Of a stretch of 64,000 nt of DNA, positions 34,288 to 43,118 are shown piece by piece; position 1 is the stretch's first letter; each line of letters starts with the position of its first letter. The notes beneath the pieces are model-generated. The model did not search any database. It was not told the DNA's origin and was given only the letters and a program-made list of their open reading frames with translations. A program made the position numbers and the translations under genes. The DNA is from Imbroritus primus (GTDB lineage: Bacteria > Pseudomonadota > Gammaproteobacteria > Burkholderiales > Burkholderiaceae), in contig NZ_OZ201293.1 of the NCBI RefSeq assembly GCF_964332355.1, positions 310,001 to 374,000 of the forward strand, in the 5' to 3' direction.

Positions 34288-34459
34288 GCGCCAGTTTGTC
34301 GCAGGTGTGTCCAGGTTGGGGCACGCAGCCCGCGGGCTGTGAATCGGCTGATGCGCAGCTTGTGCGCCGGTTTGGCCAAGTCCCTTGATCCATGTGAGGG
34401 GGCGCGTGCAGGATCCAGGCGTCGCGCGTCGTGCGCGAGGCGGCATAGAGTTTGAGAAG

Positions 34460-34909
34460 ATGACGTCCTCGCAAAAGGACTGGCTGATGAAGCGGAACTG
34501 TTCGCTTTCCCCTCGCCAGGTCGGACGCTTTTATCTCTCGATCTTACTGGTATCTGTCGCCATCGCGCTTGTATTTGCGTGGAAAGGGACGTGGATCATC
34601 CTCGCCTTCGCCGTGCTGGAAATGCTGGTGCTGGGGGCGGCGTTGCTGGTGTATGCCAGGCATGCTGCCGACTATGAGCGGGTGACGCTGGCACAGGGCG
34701 CGCTGGTCGTGGAATCGGTCAGCGCCAATCGCGTCATCCGGCATGAATTCAATGCGCGCTGGGTGCGCGTGGAGCTCGAGGAGTCTCCGCGTGCGGAACT
34801 GGTGTTGCATTCGGGGCGGTTGACCGTGCCGGTGGGCCGGTACCTGGACCCGGGCAGGCGGCGCAGGTTTGCGCAGGAACTTTCGTGGTGGCTGCAGCGC
34901 AGTGCGTGA
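34460..34909 (+). CDS. DUF2244 membrane protein
   Basis: The 149-residue product starts with the DUF2244 entry segment (WLMKRNCSLSPRQVGRFYLS), has two membrane spans (SILLVSVAIALVFAW; WIILAFAVLEMLVLGAALLV) and a soluble C-terminal domain with RVELEESPRAELVLHSG. DUF2244 genes commonly sit just upstream of ctaC in proteobacteria, but their role is not established. The ATG at 34460 was taken because the conserved region begins right after it; the frame is open further upstream. Confidence 0.85.
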   Translation: MTSSQKDWLMKRNCSLSPRQVGRFYLSILLVSVAIALVFAWKGTWIILAFAVLEMLVLGAALLVYARHAADYERVTLAQGALVVESVSANRVIRHEFNARWVRVELEESPRAELVLHSGRLTVPVGRYLDPGRRRRFAQELSWWLQRSA

Positions 34910-34955
34910 CTGCTGGCAGGCGCCGCAGGCAGATTTGAATCTGTAATTTGGGTAG

Positions 34956-36224
34956 ATGAAAATGAAAATGTTGAACAAAGCACTGGCAGGCTTGCTGGCG
35001 GGCGCGTCCCTGTTGGCCGGCAATGCTGCTCTGGCGGTCCAGGACATGCCGGGCGGACCGGCTGTGCGTCAGCTCAATCTGACCGAGCCTGTCACCCGGA
35101 TTGCGGCCGAGATCCACTGGCTGCACTGGATGATGCTGATCCTCTGCACGGTGATCTTCGTCGGCGTGTTCGGCGTGATGTTCTACTCCATTTTCAAGCA
35201 CCGCAAATCCAAGGGCGCCAAGTCCGCCAGCTTCCACGAAAGCACCACCGTGGAAATCATCTGGACGGTCGTGCCGTTCATCCTGGTCATCGGCATGGCG
35301 CTGCCCGCCACCAAGACGGTCGTCGCCATGAAGGACACGACCAACTCCGATATCACCATCAAGGCCACCGGTTACCAGTGGAAATGGGGTTATGACTATC
35401 TGAAGGGCGAAGGCGAGGGCGTGTCCTTCATCTCCACGCTGTCGACGCCGCGCGACCAGATCAACAACCAGGCGCCCAAGGGTAACGAGTACCTGATGGA
35501 AGTCGACAACGAAGTCGTCGTGCCGGTCAACAAGAAAATCCGCGTGGTGCTGACCGCCAACGACGTGATCCATGCCTGGATGATCCCGGCCTTCGGCGTG
35601 AAGCAGGACGCGATTCCCGGTTTTGTGCGTGACACGTGGTTCCGCGCCGAGAAGGTGGGTGTCTACCGTGGTCAATGCGCTGAGCTGTGCGGCAAGGAAC
35701 ACGCCTTCATGCCGATCGTGGTGCGTGTCGTGAGCCAGGAAGACTACAGCAAGTGGGTGGAAGGCAAGCAGAAGGAAATGGCCGCCAAGGCGGACGATCC
35801 GACCAAGACCTACACCATGGCCGAGCTGATGCAGCGTGGCGAAAAAGTGTATGCCGCCAACTGCGCGGTCTGCCACCAGCCGAACGGCAAGGGCGCGGGT
35901 ACCTTCCCGGCGCTCGATGGCTCGAAGATCGTCAACGGCCCGCTCAAGGACCAGATGGACATCATGCTGCACGGCAAGAACGCGATGCCGGCCTGGAAGC
36001 AGCTTTCCGACGTCGAGCTGGCCTCGGTCATGACCTACACCCGCAACCACTGGGGTAACAAGACCGGCGAAGTTGTGCAGCCTGCCCAGTTCACTTCCGG
36101 CCGTGCCGGTACGTACCCTGCAGGCGGTGGCGCCGCAGGCGAGCAGAAGGCGGCCGACGCACCTGCCCAGAATCCCTCTGCTGACAAGCAGGCCGGCGTA
36201 GCGGGCAACCGCGCAGCAGGCTGA
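34956..36224 (+). CDS. ctaC: Cytochrome c oxidase subunit II with C-terminal cytochrome c domain
   Basis: The 422-residue product has a signal peptide (MKMKMLNKALAGLLAGASLL) and two membrane helices. The CuA domain has ligands in NDVIHAWMIP and RGQCAELCGKEHAFMPI. A fused class I cytochrome c domain near residues 290-370 has the heme motif CAVCH. An Ala/Gly-rich tail ends the protein. It accepts electrons from cytochrome c and passes them to subunit I of the aa3-type oxidase. The cytochrome c fusion marks it as a caa3-like form. It leads the cta genes 46 bases after DUF2244. Confidence 0.97.
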   Translation: MKMKMLNKALAGLLAGASLLAGNAALAVQDMPGGPAVRQLNLTEPVTRIAAEIHWLHWMMLILCTVIFVGVFGVMFYSIFKHRKSKGAKSASFHESTTVEIIWTVVPFILVIGMALPATKTVVAMKDTTNSDITIKATGYQWKWGYDYLKGEGEGVSFISTLSTPRDQINNQAPKGNEYLMEVDNEVVVPVNKKIRVVLTANDVIHAWMIPAFGVKQDAIPGFVRDTWFRAEKVGVYRGQCAELCGKEHAFMPIVVRVVSQEDYSKWVEGKQKEMAAKADDPTKTYTMAELMQRGEKVYAANCAVCHQPNGKGAGTFPALDGSKIVNGPLKDQMDIMLHGKNAMPAWKQLSDVELASVMTYTRNHWGNKTGEVVQPAQFTSGRAGTYPAGGGAAGEQKAADAPAQNPSADKQAGVAGNRAAG

Positions 36225-36265
36225 GCCAGCTGCAACGTGACGAATCGAAATCAAGGAGTCTTGTG

Positions 36266-37870
36266 ATGAGTACCGCTACCCCGGACGCAATCGCACATCC
36301 GCATGACCATGCGCACGATCACGCGCATGATCATCCGCACGGATGGCGCCGTTGGCTGTTCGCCACCAACCACAAGGACATCGGTACGCTGTACCTGCTG
36401 TTCTCGTTCACCATGCTGATGGTGGGCGGCCTGCTGGCGCTGCTCGTTCGTCTGGAACTGTTCCAGCCGGGCCTGCAGTTCTTCCAGCCGGAGCGCTTCA
36501 ACTCGTTCACCACGATGCACGGCCTGATCATGGTGTTCGGCGCGATCATGCCGTCGTTCGTCGGTTTCGCGAACTGGATGATCCCGCTGCAGATTGGCGC
36601 ATCCGACATGGCTTTCGCGCGGATGAACAACTTCAGCTTCTGGCTGATGCCGCCGGCTGCCCTGATCCTCATCGCCTCGTTCTTCGTTCCGGGCGGCGCA
36701 CCTGCCGGCGGCTGGACGATGTACGCACCGCTGTCCGTACAGATGGGCATCGGCATGGACATGGGTATTTTCGCGCTGCACATCCTGGGCGCGTCGTCGA
36801 TCATGGGCTCGATCAACATCATCGTGACCGTCCTCAACATGCGTGCCCCCGGCATGACGCTGATGAAGATGCCGATGTTCTGCTGGACCTGGCTGATCAC
36901 AGCCTACCTGCTGATCGCTGTGATGCCGGTGCTGGCTGGCGCCATCACCATGACGCTGACCGACCGTCACTTTGGCACGAGCTTCTTCTCGGCCGTGGGT
37001 GGTGGTGATCCGGTGATGTTCCAGCACATCTTCTGGTTCTTCGGTCACCCCGAGGTGTACATCATGATCTTGCCGGCGTTCGGCATCATCTCGCACGTCG
37101 TGCCGACCTTTGCCCGCAAGCGCCTGTTCGGCTACAGCTCGATGGTGTACGCAACCGCTTCGATCGCCATCCTGTCGTTCATCGTGTGGGCGCACCACAT
37201 GTTCACGACCGGCATGCCCGTGACCGGCCAGCTGTTCTTCATGTACGCCACGATGCTGATCGCAGTGCCGACCGGCGTGAAGATCTTCAACTGGGTGGCC
37301 ACGATGTGGCGCGGTTCGATGACCTTCGAAACCCCGATGCTGTTCTCCATCGGCTTCATCTTCGTGTTCACGATGGGCGGCTTCACTGGCCTGATTCTCG
37401 CCGTGGCGCCGATCGACATCCAGGTGCAGGACACCTACTACGTGGTGGCGCACTTCCACTACGTGCTGGTGGCCGGTTCGCTGTTCGCGCTGTTCGCCGG
37501 TTTCTACTATTGGGGCCCGAAGTGGAGCGGTTTCATGTACAACGAAGCCCGCGGCAAGATCCACTTCTGGGGTTCGATGATTTTCTTCAACATCACGTTC
37601 TTCCCGATGCACTTCCTGGGTCTGGCCGGCATGCCCCGCCGCTATGCCGACTATCCGTCGCAATTCGCCGATTTCAACGCGATTGCTTCGATTGGTGGCC
37701 TGGGCTTCGGCCTGATGCAGGTGTACTTCTTCTTCTTCGTCGTGCTGCCGTCGTACCGCGGTGGCCAGAAAGCGGCCGACAAGCCGTGGGATGGCGCGGA
37801 AGGCCTGGAGTGGACCGTGCCCTCGCCGGCGCCGTTCCACACCTTTGAAGTGCCCCCACAAGTGAAGTAA
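36266..37870 (+). CDS. ctaD: Cytochrome c oxidase subunit I
   Basis: The 534-residue product is the heme-copper core with 12 helices. Heme and CuB histidines lie in TMHGLIMVFG, FWFFGHPEVYIMILP and WAHHMFTTG, and HFHYVLVAGSLFALF is present near the end. A His/Asp-rich N-terminus (HPHDHAHDHAHDHPHGW) precedes the first helix. It reduces oxygen and pumps protons. The ATG at 36266 follows AAGGAGTCTTGTG; the GTG one codon upstream is less likely. It lies between ctaC and the small assembly gene. Confidence 0.98.
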   Translation: MSTATPDAIAHPHDHAHDHAHDHPHGWRRWLFATNHKDIGTLYLLFSFTMLMVGGLLALLVRLELFQPGLQFFQPERFNSFTTMHGLIMVFGAIMPSFVGFANWMIPLQIGASDMAFARMNNFSFWLMPPAALILIASFFVPGGAPAGGWTMYAPLSVQMGIGMDMGIFALHILGASSIMGSINIIVTVLNMRAPGMTLMKMPMFCWTWLITAYLLIAVMPVLAGAITMTLTDRHFGTSFFSAVGGGDPVMFQHIFWFFGHPEVYIMILPAFGIISHVVPTFARKRLFGYSSMVYATASIAILSFIVWAHHMFTTGMPVTGQLFFMYATMLIAVPTGVKIFNWVATMWRGSMTFETPMLFSIGFIFVFTMGGFTGLILAVAPIDIQVQDTYYVVAHFHYVLVAGSLFALFAGFYYWGPKWSGFMYNEARGKIHFWGSMIFFNITFFPMHFLGLAGMPRRYADYPSQFADFNAIASIGGLGFGLMQVYFFFFVVLPSYRGGQKAADKPWDGAEGLEWTVPSPAPFHTFEVPPQVK

Positions 37871-37926
37871 TCCAGCTCCGGGCGGCCGCCACTGGCAGCC
37901 GCCCGGAACGATGCGCAACACCGTTT

Positions 37927-38067
37927 ATGACGAATCCACAAAAAAGCCCATCCCGGGATCCGCGCGACGCCATGCGGAAGAACAACCGGCGTACCGGCCT
38001 GATCCTGTTGTCGATCGTGTTGGTCTTTTTTTTGGGTATCGTTTTGAAACAGGTTCTGCTGCATTGA
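37927..38067 (+). CDS. Cytochrome oxidase small assembly protein (46 residues)
   Basis: A 46-codon gene lies between ctaD and ctaG. It encodes a basic N-terminal half (RDPRDAMRKNNRRTGLILL) and one membrane helix (ILLSIVLVFFLGIVLKQVLL) ending in His. Similar very short single-span genes lie at exactly this place in many Burkholderiales oxidase clusters. The size, basic-then-hydrophobic layout and position between ctaD and ctaG support it, although the ribosome binding site is weak. The likely role is helping oxidase assembly with CtaG; this is inferred from context. Confidence 0.75.
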   Translation: MTNPQKSPSRDPRDAMRKNNRRTGLILLSIVLVFFLGIVLKQVLLH

Positions 38068-38089
38068 GCAGCGGGATTTCAGGCAGGCA

Positions 38090-38698
38090 ATGACACAAGC
38101 GCAGAATCCGGATCCGCAGGACACGACCACTGAACGTTCCTTGAACTTCCACATGCTGAAGAAGCTGGTGGTCGTGGTGGCCCTGATGTTCGGTTTCGGG
38201 TATGCGATGGTTCCGCTGTACAAGAAGTTGTGCGAGGTGACCGGCATCAATGTTGTCACTACGCGCTACCTGCATGGTGGCGAGTTGAAGAACACCCAGG
38301 TGGACAAGAGCCGTACGATCACGATCGAGTTCGATACCAATACGCATGGACCGTTCCGGTTCCGCCCGGTAAAGAATTCGATGGAAGTGCATCCCGGTGA
38401 GGTGGCGCAGATCACGTACGAAGTGGTGAATCCGCAGACGCGCGACATTTCGGCGCAGGCGATTCCGAGCTACGCACCGAAGCAGGCGACCGAGCACTTC
38501 AAGAAAATGGAGTGCTTCTGCTTCAAGCAGCAGTTGCTGAAGGCTGGCGAGCAGCGTGACATGCCCGTCGTGTTCGTGATTGATCCGGCACTGTCGAAGG
38601 ATGTGAAGACGATCACGCTCTCGTACACGTTCTTCGAGATCAATACGCCAGTGGCACAGGCGCCGGCCGAGCCGGCCACGCCAGGGCAGGGTAGTTGA
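38090..38698 (+). CDS. ctaG: Cytochrome c oxidase copper chaperone CtaG/Cox11
   Basis: The 202-residue product has one N-terminal membrane helix (LVVVVALMFGFGYAMVPLYK) and a periplasmic immunoglobulin-like domain with the copper-binding cysteines in KMECFCFKQQLL. It delivers copper to the CuB site of subunit I. It starts 22 bases after the small assembly gene, and its stop abuts the DUF2970 start. Confidence 0.97.
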   Translation: MTQAQNPDPQDTTTERSLNFHMLKKLVVVVALMFGFGYAMVPLYKKLCEVTGINVVTTRYLHGGELKNTQVDKSRTITIEFDTNTHGPFRFRPVKNSMEVHPGEVAQITYEVVNPQTRDISAQAIPSYAPKQATEHFKKMECFCFKQQLLKAGEQRDMPVVFVIDPALSKDVKTITLSYTFFEINTPVAQAPAEPATPGQGS

Positions 38699-38914
38699 AT
38701 GGCCGGGGAGCAACCGAAAGACGCTCTCAAGCGCAAGCTGTCGTTTGCGCAGACCATGCGGGCAATCGCATGGGCCTTTTTTGGCGTGCGCAAGGGTGCG
38801 GAGCATGACAAGGATATGTCGCTCAACCCGGTGCATGTGATCATTGCCGCGCTGATTGGCGCCGCCATCTTCATTGGCGTGCTCGTGCTGATCGTGCGGG
38901 CGGTGGTCGGGTAA
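38699..38914 (+). CDS. DUF2970 small membrane protein
   Basis: The 71-residue product has the DUF2970 pattern: an amphipathic start (SFAQTMRAIAWAFFGVRKGA), then DMSLNPVHVIIAALIGAAIF leading into one membrane helix. The ATG immediately follows the ctaG stop (TGAATG). The family is found in Burkholderiales oxidase clusters; its function is unknown. Confidence 0.88.
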   Translation: MAGEQPKDALKRKLSFAQTMRAIAWAFFGVRKGAEHDKDMSLNPVHVIIAALIGAAIFIGVLVLIVRAVVG

Positions 38915-38994
38915 GGAATAGACGGGAAGGCGACGCAGAAGCGGCCTTTCCGGGAAGAATCATTGAATTAGAAAACTGAGCTGGAGAAAATAGA

Positions 38995-39855
38995 ATGAGT
39001 GCGAACCGCGCGAACGCTCCGTACTACTTCGTACCGGGGCTATCGCACCACCCGATCATGGCAAGCTTCGGCATGCTGTTCGTCGGATCCGGTGCGGCAG
39101 GCTGGGTCAATGGGTACGCCTGGGGGCCGTGGGTCTTTGCGTTTGGCCTGATCTGGTTCCTGTTTGTCCTTCGTTCGTGGTTTGGCGATGCCATTTCCGA
39201 ATCGGAGTCGGGTAAGTACGGCAAGCGTATCGATGTGTCGTATCGCTGGTCGATGAGCTGGTTCATCTTCTCCGAAGTGATGTTCTTTGCAGCATTCTTC
39301 GGCGCCTTGTTCTATGCACGCGAGTTTTCTGTGCCCTGGCTGGGTGACCTGAACAACAAGCTGCTGTGGCCCGACTTCACCGCCACGTGGCCGAACGTCG
39401 GACCGGCGGGCCTAGTCGAGTCGTTCAACACCATGGGCCCGTGGCCGATCCCGACGATCAACACGGCACTCCTCCTGACCTCGGGCGTGACGCTGACCTG
39501 GGCCCACCATGCGCTGCTGCAGAACAAGCGTGCACAAGTGATCCAGGGTCTGGCGCTGACCGTGCTGCTGGGCGCGATCTTCATGGGCTTCCAGGTCTAT
39601 GAATACATGCATGCGTATGCCGACCTGAACCTGAAGCTGACCTCGGGCGTCTATGGCTCGACCTTCTTCATGCTGACCGGCTTCCACGGTTTCCACGTGA
39701 CGATCGGCGCGATCATGCTGGCGGTCATCCTGGTGCGTGTCATGAAGGGCCACTTCACGCCGGAACACCATTTCGGTTTCGAAGGCGCTGCATGGTACTG
39801 GCACTTCGTTGACGTCGTCTGGCTCGGCCTGTACGTCGTGGTGTACTGGATGTAA
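38995..39855 (+). CDS. ctaE: Cytochrome c oxidase subunit III
   Basis: The 286-residue product has seven helices with the subunit III segments FFAAFFGALFYAREF, WAHHALLQ and FYMLTGFHG-like FFMLTGFHGFHVTIGAIM, ending WYWHFVDVVWLGLYVVVYWM. It stabilises the oxidase and the proton-uptake path. A CTGGAGAAAATAG site precedes the ATG. A strong terminator follows at 39891, so the first half of the cta cluster ends here. Confidence 0.97.
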   Translation: MSANRANAPYYFVPGLSHHPIMASFGMLFVGSGAAGWVNGYAWGPWVFAFGLIWFLFVLRSWFGDAISESESGKYGKRIDVSYRWSMSWFIFSEVMFFAAFFGALFYAREFSVPWLGDLNNKLLWPDFTATWPNVGPAGLVESFNTMGPWPIPTINTALLLTSGVTLTWAHHALLQNKRAQVIQGLALTVLLGAIFMGFQVYEYMHAYADLNLKLTSGVYGSTFFMLTGFHGFHVTIGAIMLAVILVRVMKGHFTPEHHFGFEGAAWYWHFVDVVWLGLYVVVYWM

Positions 39856-39890
39856 GACGTGGTGGCTCCGGCCGGAGCCACTGCACGCAG

Positions 39891-39928
39891 CGCCGCAGCT
39901 GGCCGTCATGGCCCTGCGGCGTTTTTTT
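39891..39928 (+). terminator. Terminator after ctaE
   Basis: The stem CGCCGCAG / CTGCGGCG with an inner GGCC/GGCC pair is followed by seven T residues. It lies 36 bases beyond the ctaE stop. Confidence 0.9.
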
Positions 39929-40062
39929 CGTGCAGGGATGGCCGGGGGCAACGACGCTGTCTCTTGGTCGTGCAATCGCGAGACAGCATCAGGCTGCAAT
40001 GCCGCATGGACGCGCGAACGGTATTCGGGCTGGCGAGGATATCCGGACGCGTGTGCCGGGGG

Positions 40063-40272
40063 CTACATGCCGGCGGGGATGCCGGTGCTGTGGATCCAGC
40101 CGAGACTGTGCGCGATCAGGATGAAGACGAACAGCGCAATCGAAAACCCTACGCGGAACGTGAGCGACCAGACCATTTTGCGATCCGTGGTCTTGCCGCG
40201 CATCATGTGATACAGGGCGGAAGCCAGGCTGCCGATGATCAGCACGAAGGCGAGGGCGACGATGATGCGCAT
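40063..40272 (-). CDS. DUF2909 twin-transmembrane protein
   Basis: The 69-residue product has two helices (IIVALAFVLIIGSLASALYH; FRVGFSIALFVFILIAHSLG) joined by a basic loop (RGKTTDRKMVW). This matches DUF2909, usually found between ctaE and the SURF1 gene. It is on the opposite strand to both. Downstream, at 39956-39988, an 8-bp inverted repeat GCTGTCTC/GAGACAGC without a T-run may mark the end of its transcript. Function is unknown. Confidence 0.88.
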   Translation of the reverse strand: MRIIVALAFVLIIGSLASALYHMMRGKTTDRKMVWSLTFRVGFSIALFVFILIAHSLGWIHSTGIPAGM

Positions 40273-40417
40273 GTGGGGTCCGAAAGCGTAACAGCGGCAA
40301 AACTGGGAGAATAGCGGTGGCGCAGTAGGGTCACCGGCGAGCGGGGCCTTCCCGTTGCCTTCACATTATCGCACGCCGCCACCGGGTGTTTCCGGTGAAG
40401 ACGTTGCCTGCACTCTG

Positions 40418-41227
40418 ATGACATCGCGTTCCACGTCACACTTCACATCGTTGTCCCGCTGGTTTGCTCCGGTTCCGACCCTGGCCGCGTTGACGGTGAC
40501 GATTGCTGCCTGTCTGCTGGGCAACTGGCAACTCAATCGCGGCCAGGAAAAACGCGCCCGCGCCGCACAGCTGGAGCGCCTGGCGCAAGCTGAGCCGCTT
40601 ACGGTCAACCAGGCAGAGCTGTCGCTGGAACGTGTGCTGTACCATCGTGTCAAAGTGCGGGGTGCCTTCGAGCCGGACAAGACCATTCTGCTTGACAACC
40701 GGCCACATGCAGGCGCTGCGAGGGCTGAAAATCGCGCCGGCTTTCATGTGCTGACACCGTTGCGGATTACCGGCGGGTCGGGCGCAGGCCGCTACGTACT
40801 GGTCAACCGCGGCTGGCTGCCGCGCGATGCCCAGGACCGGACACGGATTGCGCCATTCGACACGCCCACGGGCGAACAGGAACTGAGTGGCGTCGCCGTT
40901 GCCAGCGCCGGCCATGTGTTTGCCCTGGGTGATGCCAACGAGGCGGGTCGCAAGATTCGCCAGAACGTCGAGGTTGACGCGTTGGCCAGGGAGTGGCATG
41001 TGACGCTCCAGCCGTTCGTGATCCAGCAGAGCGGTGGGCCGCAGGATGGGCTGGCGCGTGACTGGCCAGCGCCCGATAGCGGCGCCGAGCGCCATGACGG
41101 GTATGCGTTCCAGTGGTTTGCGCTCGCCGCATTGACGGTGGCTTTCTGGGGCGTGGCCGGGTACCGGCGCGGTCGTCCGAATGAAGCGCAAGTGCGGCAA
41201 GACCCGCAAGAGGGTACGCCCGACTGA
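40418..41227 (+). CDS. SURF1-family cytochrome oxidase assembly protein
   Basis: The 269-residue product has the SURF1 plan. An N-terminal helix (PTLAALTVTIAACLLGNWQL) is followed by the LERVLYHRVKVRGAFEPDKT and YVLVNRGWLPRDAQDR segments, and a C-terminal helix (DGYAFQWFALAALTVAFWGV) ends the protein. SURF1 supports heme a insertion into subunit I. The ATG at 40418 has no clear binding site. It opens the second oxidase-assembly series (SURF1, SCO-like, ctaA, ctaB, SCO). Confidence 0.92.
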   Translation: MTSRSTSHFTSLSRWFAPVPTLAALTVTIAACLLGNWQLNRGQEKRARAAQLERLAQAEPLTVNQAELSLERVLYHRVKVRGAFEPDKTILLDNRPHAGAARAENRAGFHVLTPLRITGGSGAGRYVLVNRGWLPRDAQDRTRIAPFDTPTGEQELSGVAVASAGHVFALGDANEAGRKIRQNVEVDALAREWHVTLQPFVIQQSGGPQDGLARDWPAPDSGAERHDGYAFQWFALAALTVAFWGVAGYRRGRPNEAQVRQDPQEGTPD

Positions 41228-41316
41228 TCGAATCCATGCAGGATGTTGCCCGGAAAACGGAGCGCCTGCCAGCGGCCGCAAGGCCGCCATATTTTTGTTG
41301 AGCTGACGAAATCACC

Positions 41317-41976
41317 ATGCATCCGCACGATCCCGCTAACCGCCACGTCGACGCCAGCACGCTACCCGACCCGCGCATCGACGCGCGCACCCGTTCCGGC
41401 CGTCTGAAGATGGTGCTGCTATTGCTGTTCTGTGCGTCGCCGGTGATCGCCTCGTACTTCACGTATTACGTGATTCGCCCCGCAGGCGGCAAGACCAACT
41501 ACGGCGTGCTGGTCCAGCCGCAGCGTCCGATCCCCGAGGCCCTGCGTGTCGTTGACGAACAGGGCGCAAGCCAGCCGCTTACCGCGTTCAAGGGCAAGTG
41601 GCTGCTGATTACCGTCCATGGTTCCGCTTGCGATACGGCATGCACCGAACAACTCTTCCTGGCGCGTCAGACGCGTGTCAGCCAGGGCGCCGAGCGCGAG
41701 CGTGTGGTGCCCATGTGGATGATCACCGACGACGGTCCGATCGATCCCCGGCTGACCTCTGCCTACAACGATGAGCAGGGCGCGGTGCGCTTCCTGCGTG
41801 CCTCGGCTCCGGCCCTTGCCGACTGGTTGCCGGTGGAAGCCGGGGGCGATGTACGCGATCATCTGTTCCTTGTCGATCCGATCGGCAATCTTATGATGCG
41901 TTTCCCGGCCAAGGCAGATCCGGCCAAGGTGCGCAGCGAGATGATCAAGCTGCTGAAATACAACCGCGTCGGCTGA
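41317..41976 (+). CDS. Membrane-anchored SCO/thioredoxin-fold-like protein of the oxidase cluster
   Basis: The 219-residue product has one N-terminal helix (MVLLLLFCASPVIASYFTYY) and a periplasmic thioredoxin-like domain. The segment GKWLLITVHGSACDTACTEQ has a CX3C pair where SCO proteins carry their copper site. The SCO histidine region (DHTAGSYVF) is replaced by RDHLFLVDPIGNLMMRF. It may be a redox or copper-handling factor for the oxidase; this is inferred from fold-like features and from lying between SURF1 and ctaA. Confidence 0.8.
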   Translation: MHPHDPANRHVDASTLPDPRIDARTRSGRLKMVLLLLFCASPVIASYFTYYVIRPAGGKTNYGVLVQPQRPIPEALRVVDEQGASQPLTAFKGKWLLITVHGSACDTACTEQLFLARQTRVSQGAERERVVPMWMITDDGPIDPRLTSAYNDEQGAVRFLRASAPALADWLPVEAGGDVRDHLFLVDPIGNLMMRFPAKADPAKVRSEMIKLLKYNRVG

Positions 41977-42017
41977 GCCGCGCGACTTCTCACGACTGAA
42001 CGGAACGACGGACAATC

Positions 42018-43118
42018 ATGCTGTTTCAACTCGGGATCATCGGGCTGCTGCTGGCACTGATTCCTCTCACCTATGTGATGGTGCGCGGTAGCCGCGACCG
42101 CTACCGCAAGCTGGTGTGGATCACCACTTTCCTGACCCTCGACCTGATCATGTTTGGCAGCTTCACGCGGCTGACGGATTCCGGCCTGGGGTGTCCGGAT
42201 TGGCCGGGCTGCTACGGCCGCGCCACGCCATTCCATGCCAGCGAGGCGATCCGTGCCGCCGAGGCCCTGATGCCGACCGGTCCGGTCACCATGGCCAAGG
42301 CGTGGATCGAGATGCTGCACCGTTACTTTGCGATGGCGGTGGGCGTGCTGCTGATCACGCTTGCGTTCCTCGCCTGGCGTAAACGCAAGGAGTTGTGTCA
42401 GCCGCCATGGCTGGCGACGGGGCTGCTGGTGCTGGTGTGCATCCAGGGCGCGTTCGGCGCCTGGACGGTGACCATGAAGCTGCAGCCGATCATCGTCGGC
42501 ACGCATCTGATGCTGGCCATGCTGCTGCTTTCGGGCCTGATCTGGCTGGGCTCGCGCAATGACCGTCCGCGCCAGCACGATCCGGGATCCGGCAAGCTCT
42601 ACCTTCCCGCGCTGATCGGCACGGCCCTGCTGGTGATCCAGATTGCGCTGGGCGGGTGGGTGAGTACCAACTACGCAGTGCTGGCGTGCACCGACTTTCC
42701 GCTCTGCAATGGAGAACTCGTGCCGCGGATGGATTTCCAGCACGGCTTCACACTGTGGCGTGAACTCGGCAAGACGGCGGCTGGCGACTATATTCCGCGC
42801 GAGGCGCTGGTGGCGATCCACTGGGTGCACCGCATGTTCGCGTTCGTCGTCCTGGCCTACCTGGGATGGTTCGCGATGCGCGCGCGGCGCTACCCCGCGC
42901 TCGGCCGGTCGCCCAGGTTGCTGCTGCTGTTCCTCGGCCTGCAACTGCTGACCGGCCTGTCGAACATCGTCCTCGACTGGCCGCTGGTGGCCGCGGTGGC
43001 GCATAACGGTGGCGCGGCGGTGTTGCTGCTGTTGATGGTGCGCCTCGTTTACAATACCCGTCTGGCCCGTCAATCCGCGACGGTTCCGATTCCAGCCGTT
43101 TCTGCTGCACGTACATGA
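42018..43118 (+). CDS. ctaA: Heme A synthase (Cox15/CtaA)
   Basis: The 366-residue product has eight helices in two pseudo-repeats. GSFTRLTDSGLGCPDWPGCY, EMLHRYFAMAVG and IHWVHRMFAFVVLAYLGWF carry the heme-binding histidines and the cysteine pair typical of the family. It oxidises heme O to heme A in the membrane. Its last four bases overlap the ctaB start (ATGA). Confidence 0.96.
   Translation: MLFQLGIIGLLLALIPLTYVMVRGSRDRYRKLVWITTFLTLDLIMFGSFTRLTDSGLGCPDWPGCYGRATPFHASEAIRAAEALMPTGPVTMAKAWIEMLHRYFAMAVGVLLITLAFLAWRKRKELCQPPWLATGLLVLVCIQGAFGAWTVTMKLQPIIVGTHLMLAMLLLSGLIWLGSRNDRPRQHDPGSGKLYLPALIGTALLVIQIALGGWVSTNYAVLACTDFPLCNGELVPRMDFQHGFTLWRELGKTAAGDYIPREALVAIHWVHRMFAFVVLAYLGWFAMRARRYPALGRSPRLLLLFLGLQLLTGLSNIVLDWPLVAAVAHNGGAAVLLLLMVRLVYNTRLARQSATVPIPAVSAART

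Noticed and set aside
36296..36345. His/Asp repeat at the ctaD N-terminus as a novel metal-binding domain
   Set aside because: Short His-rich leaders occur commonly in Burkholderiales CtaD proteins and the segment is only about 16 residues; it is not enough for a separate claim.
36251..37921. 556-codon open frame on the minus strand opposite ctaD
   Set aside because: It has the same cause: high-GC antisense of a strongly conserved gene, with low-complexity His/Glu/Arg product.
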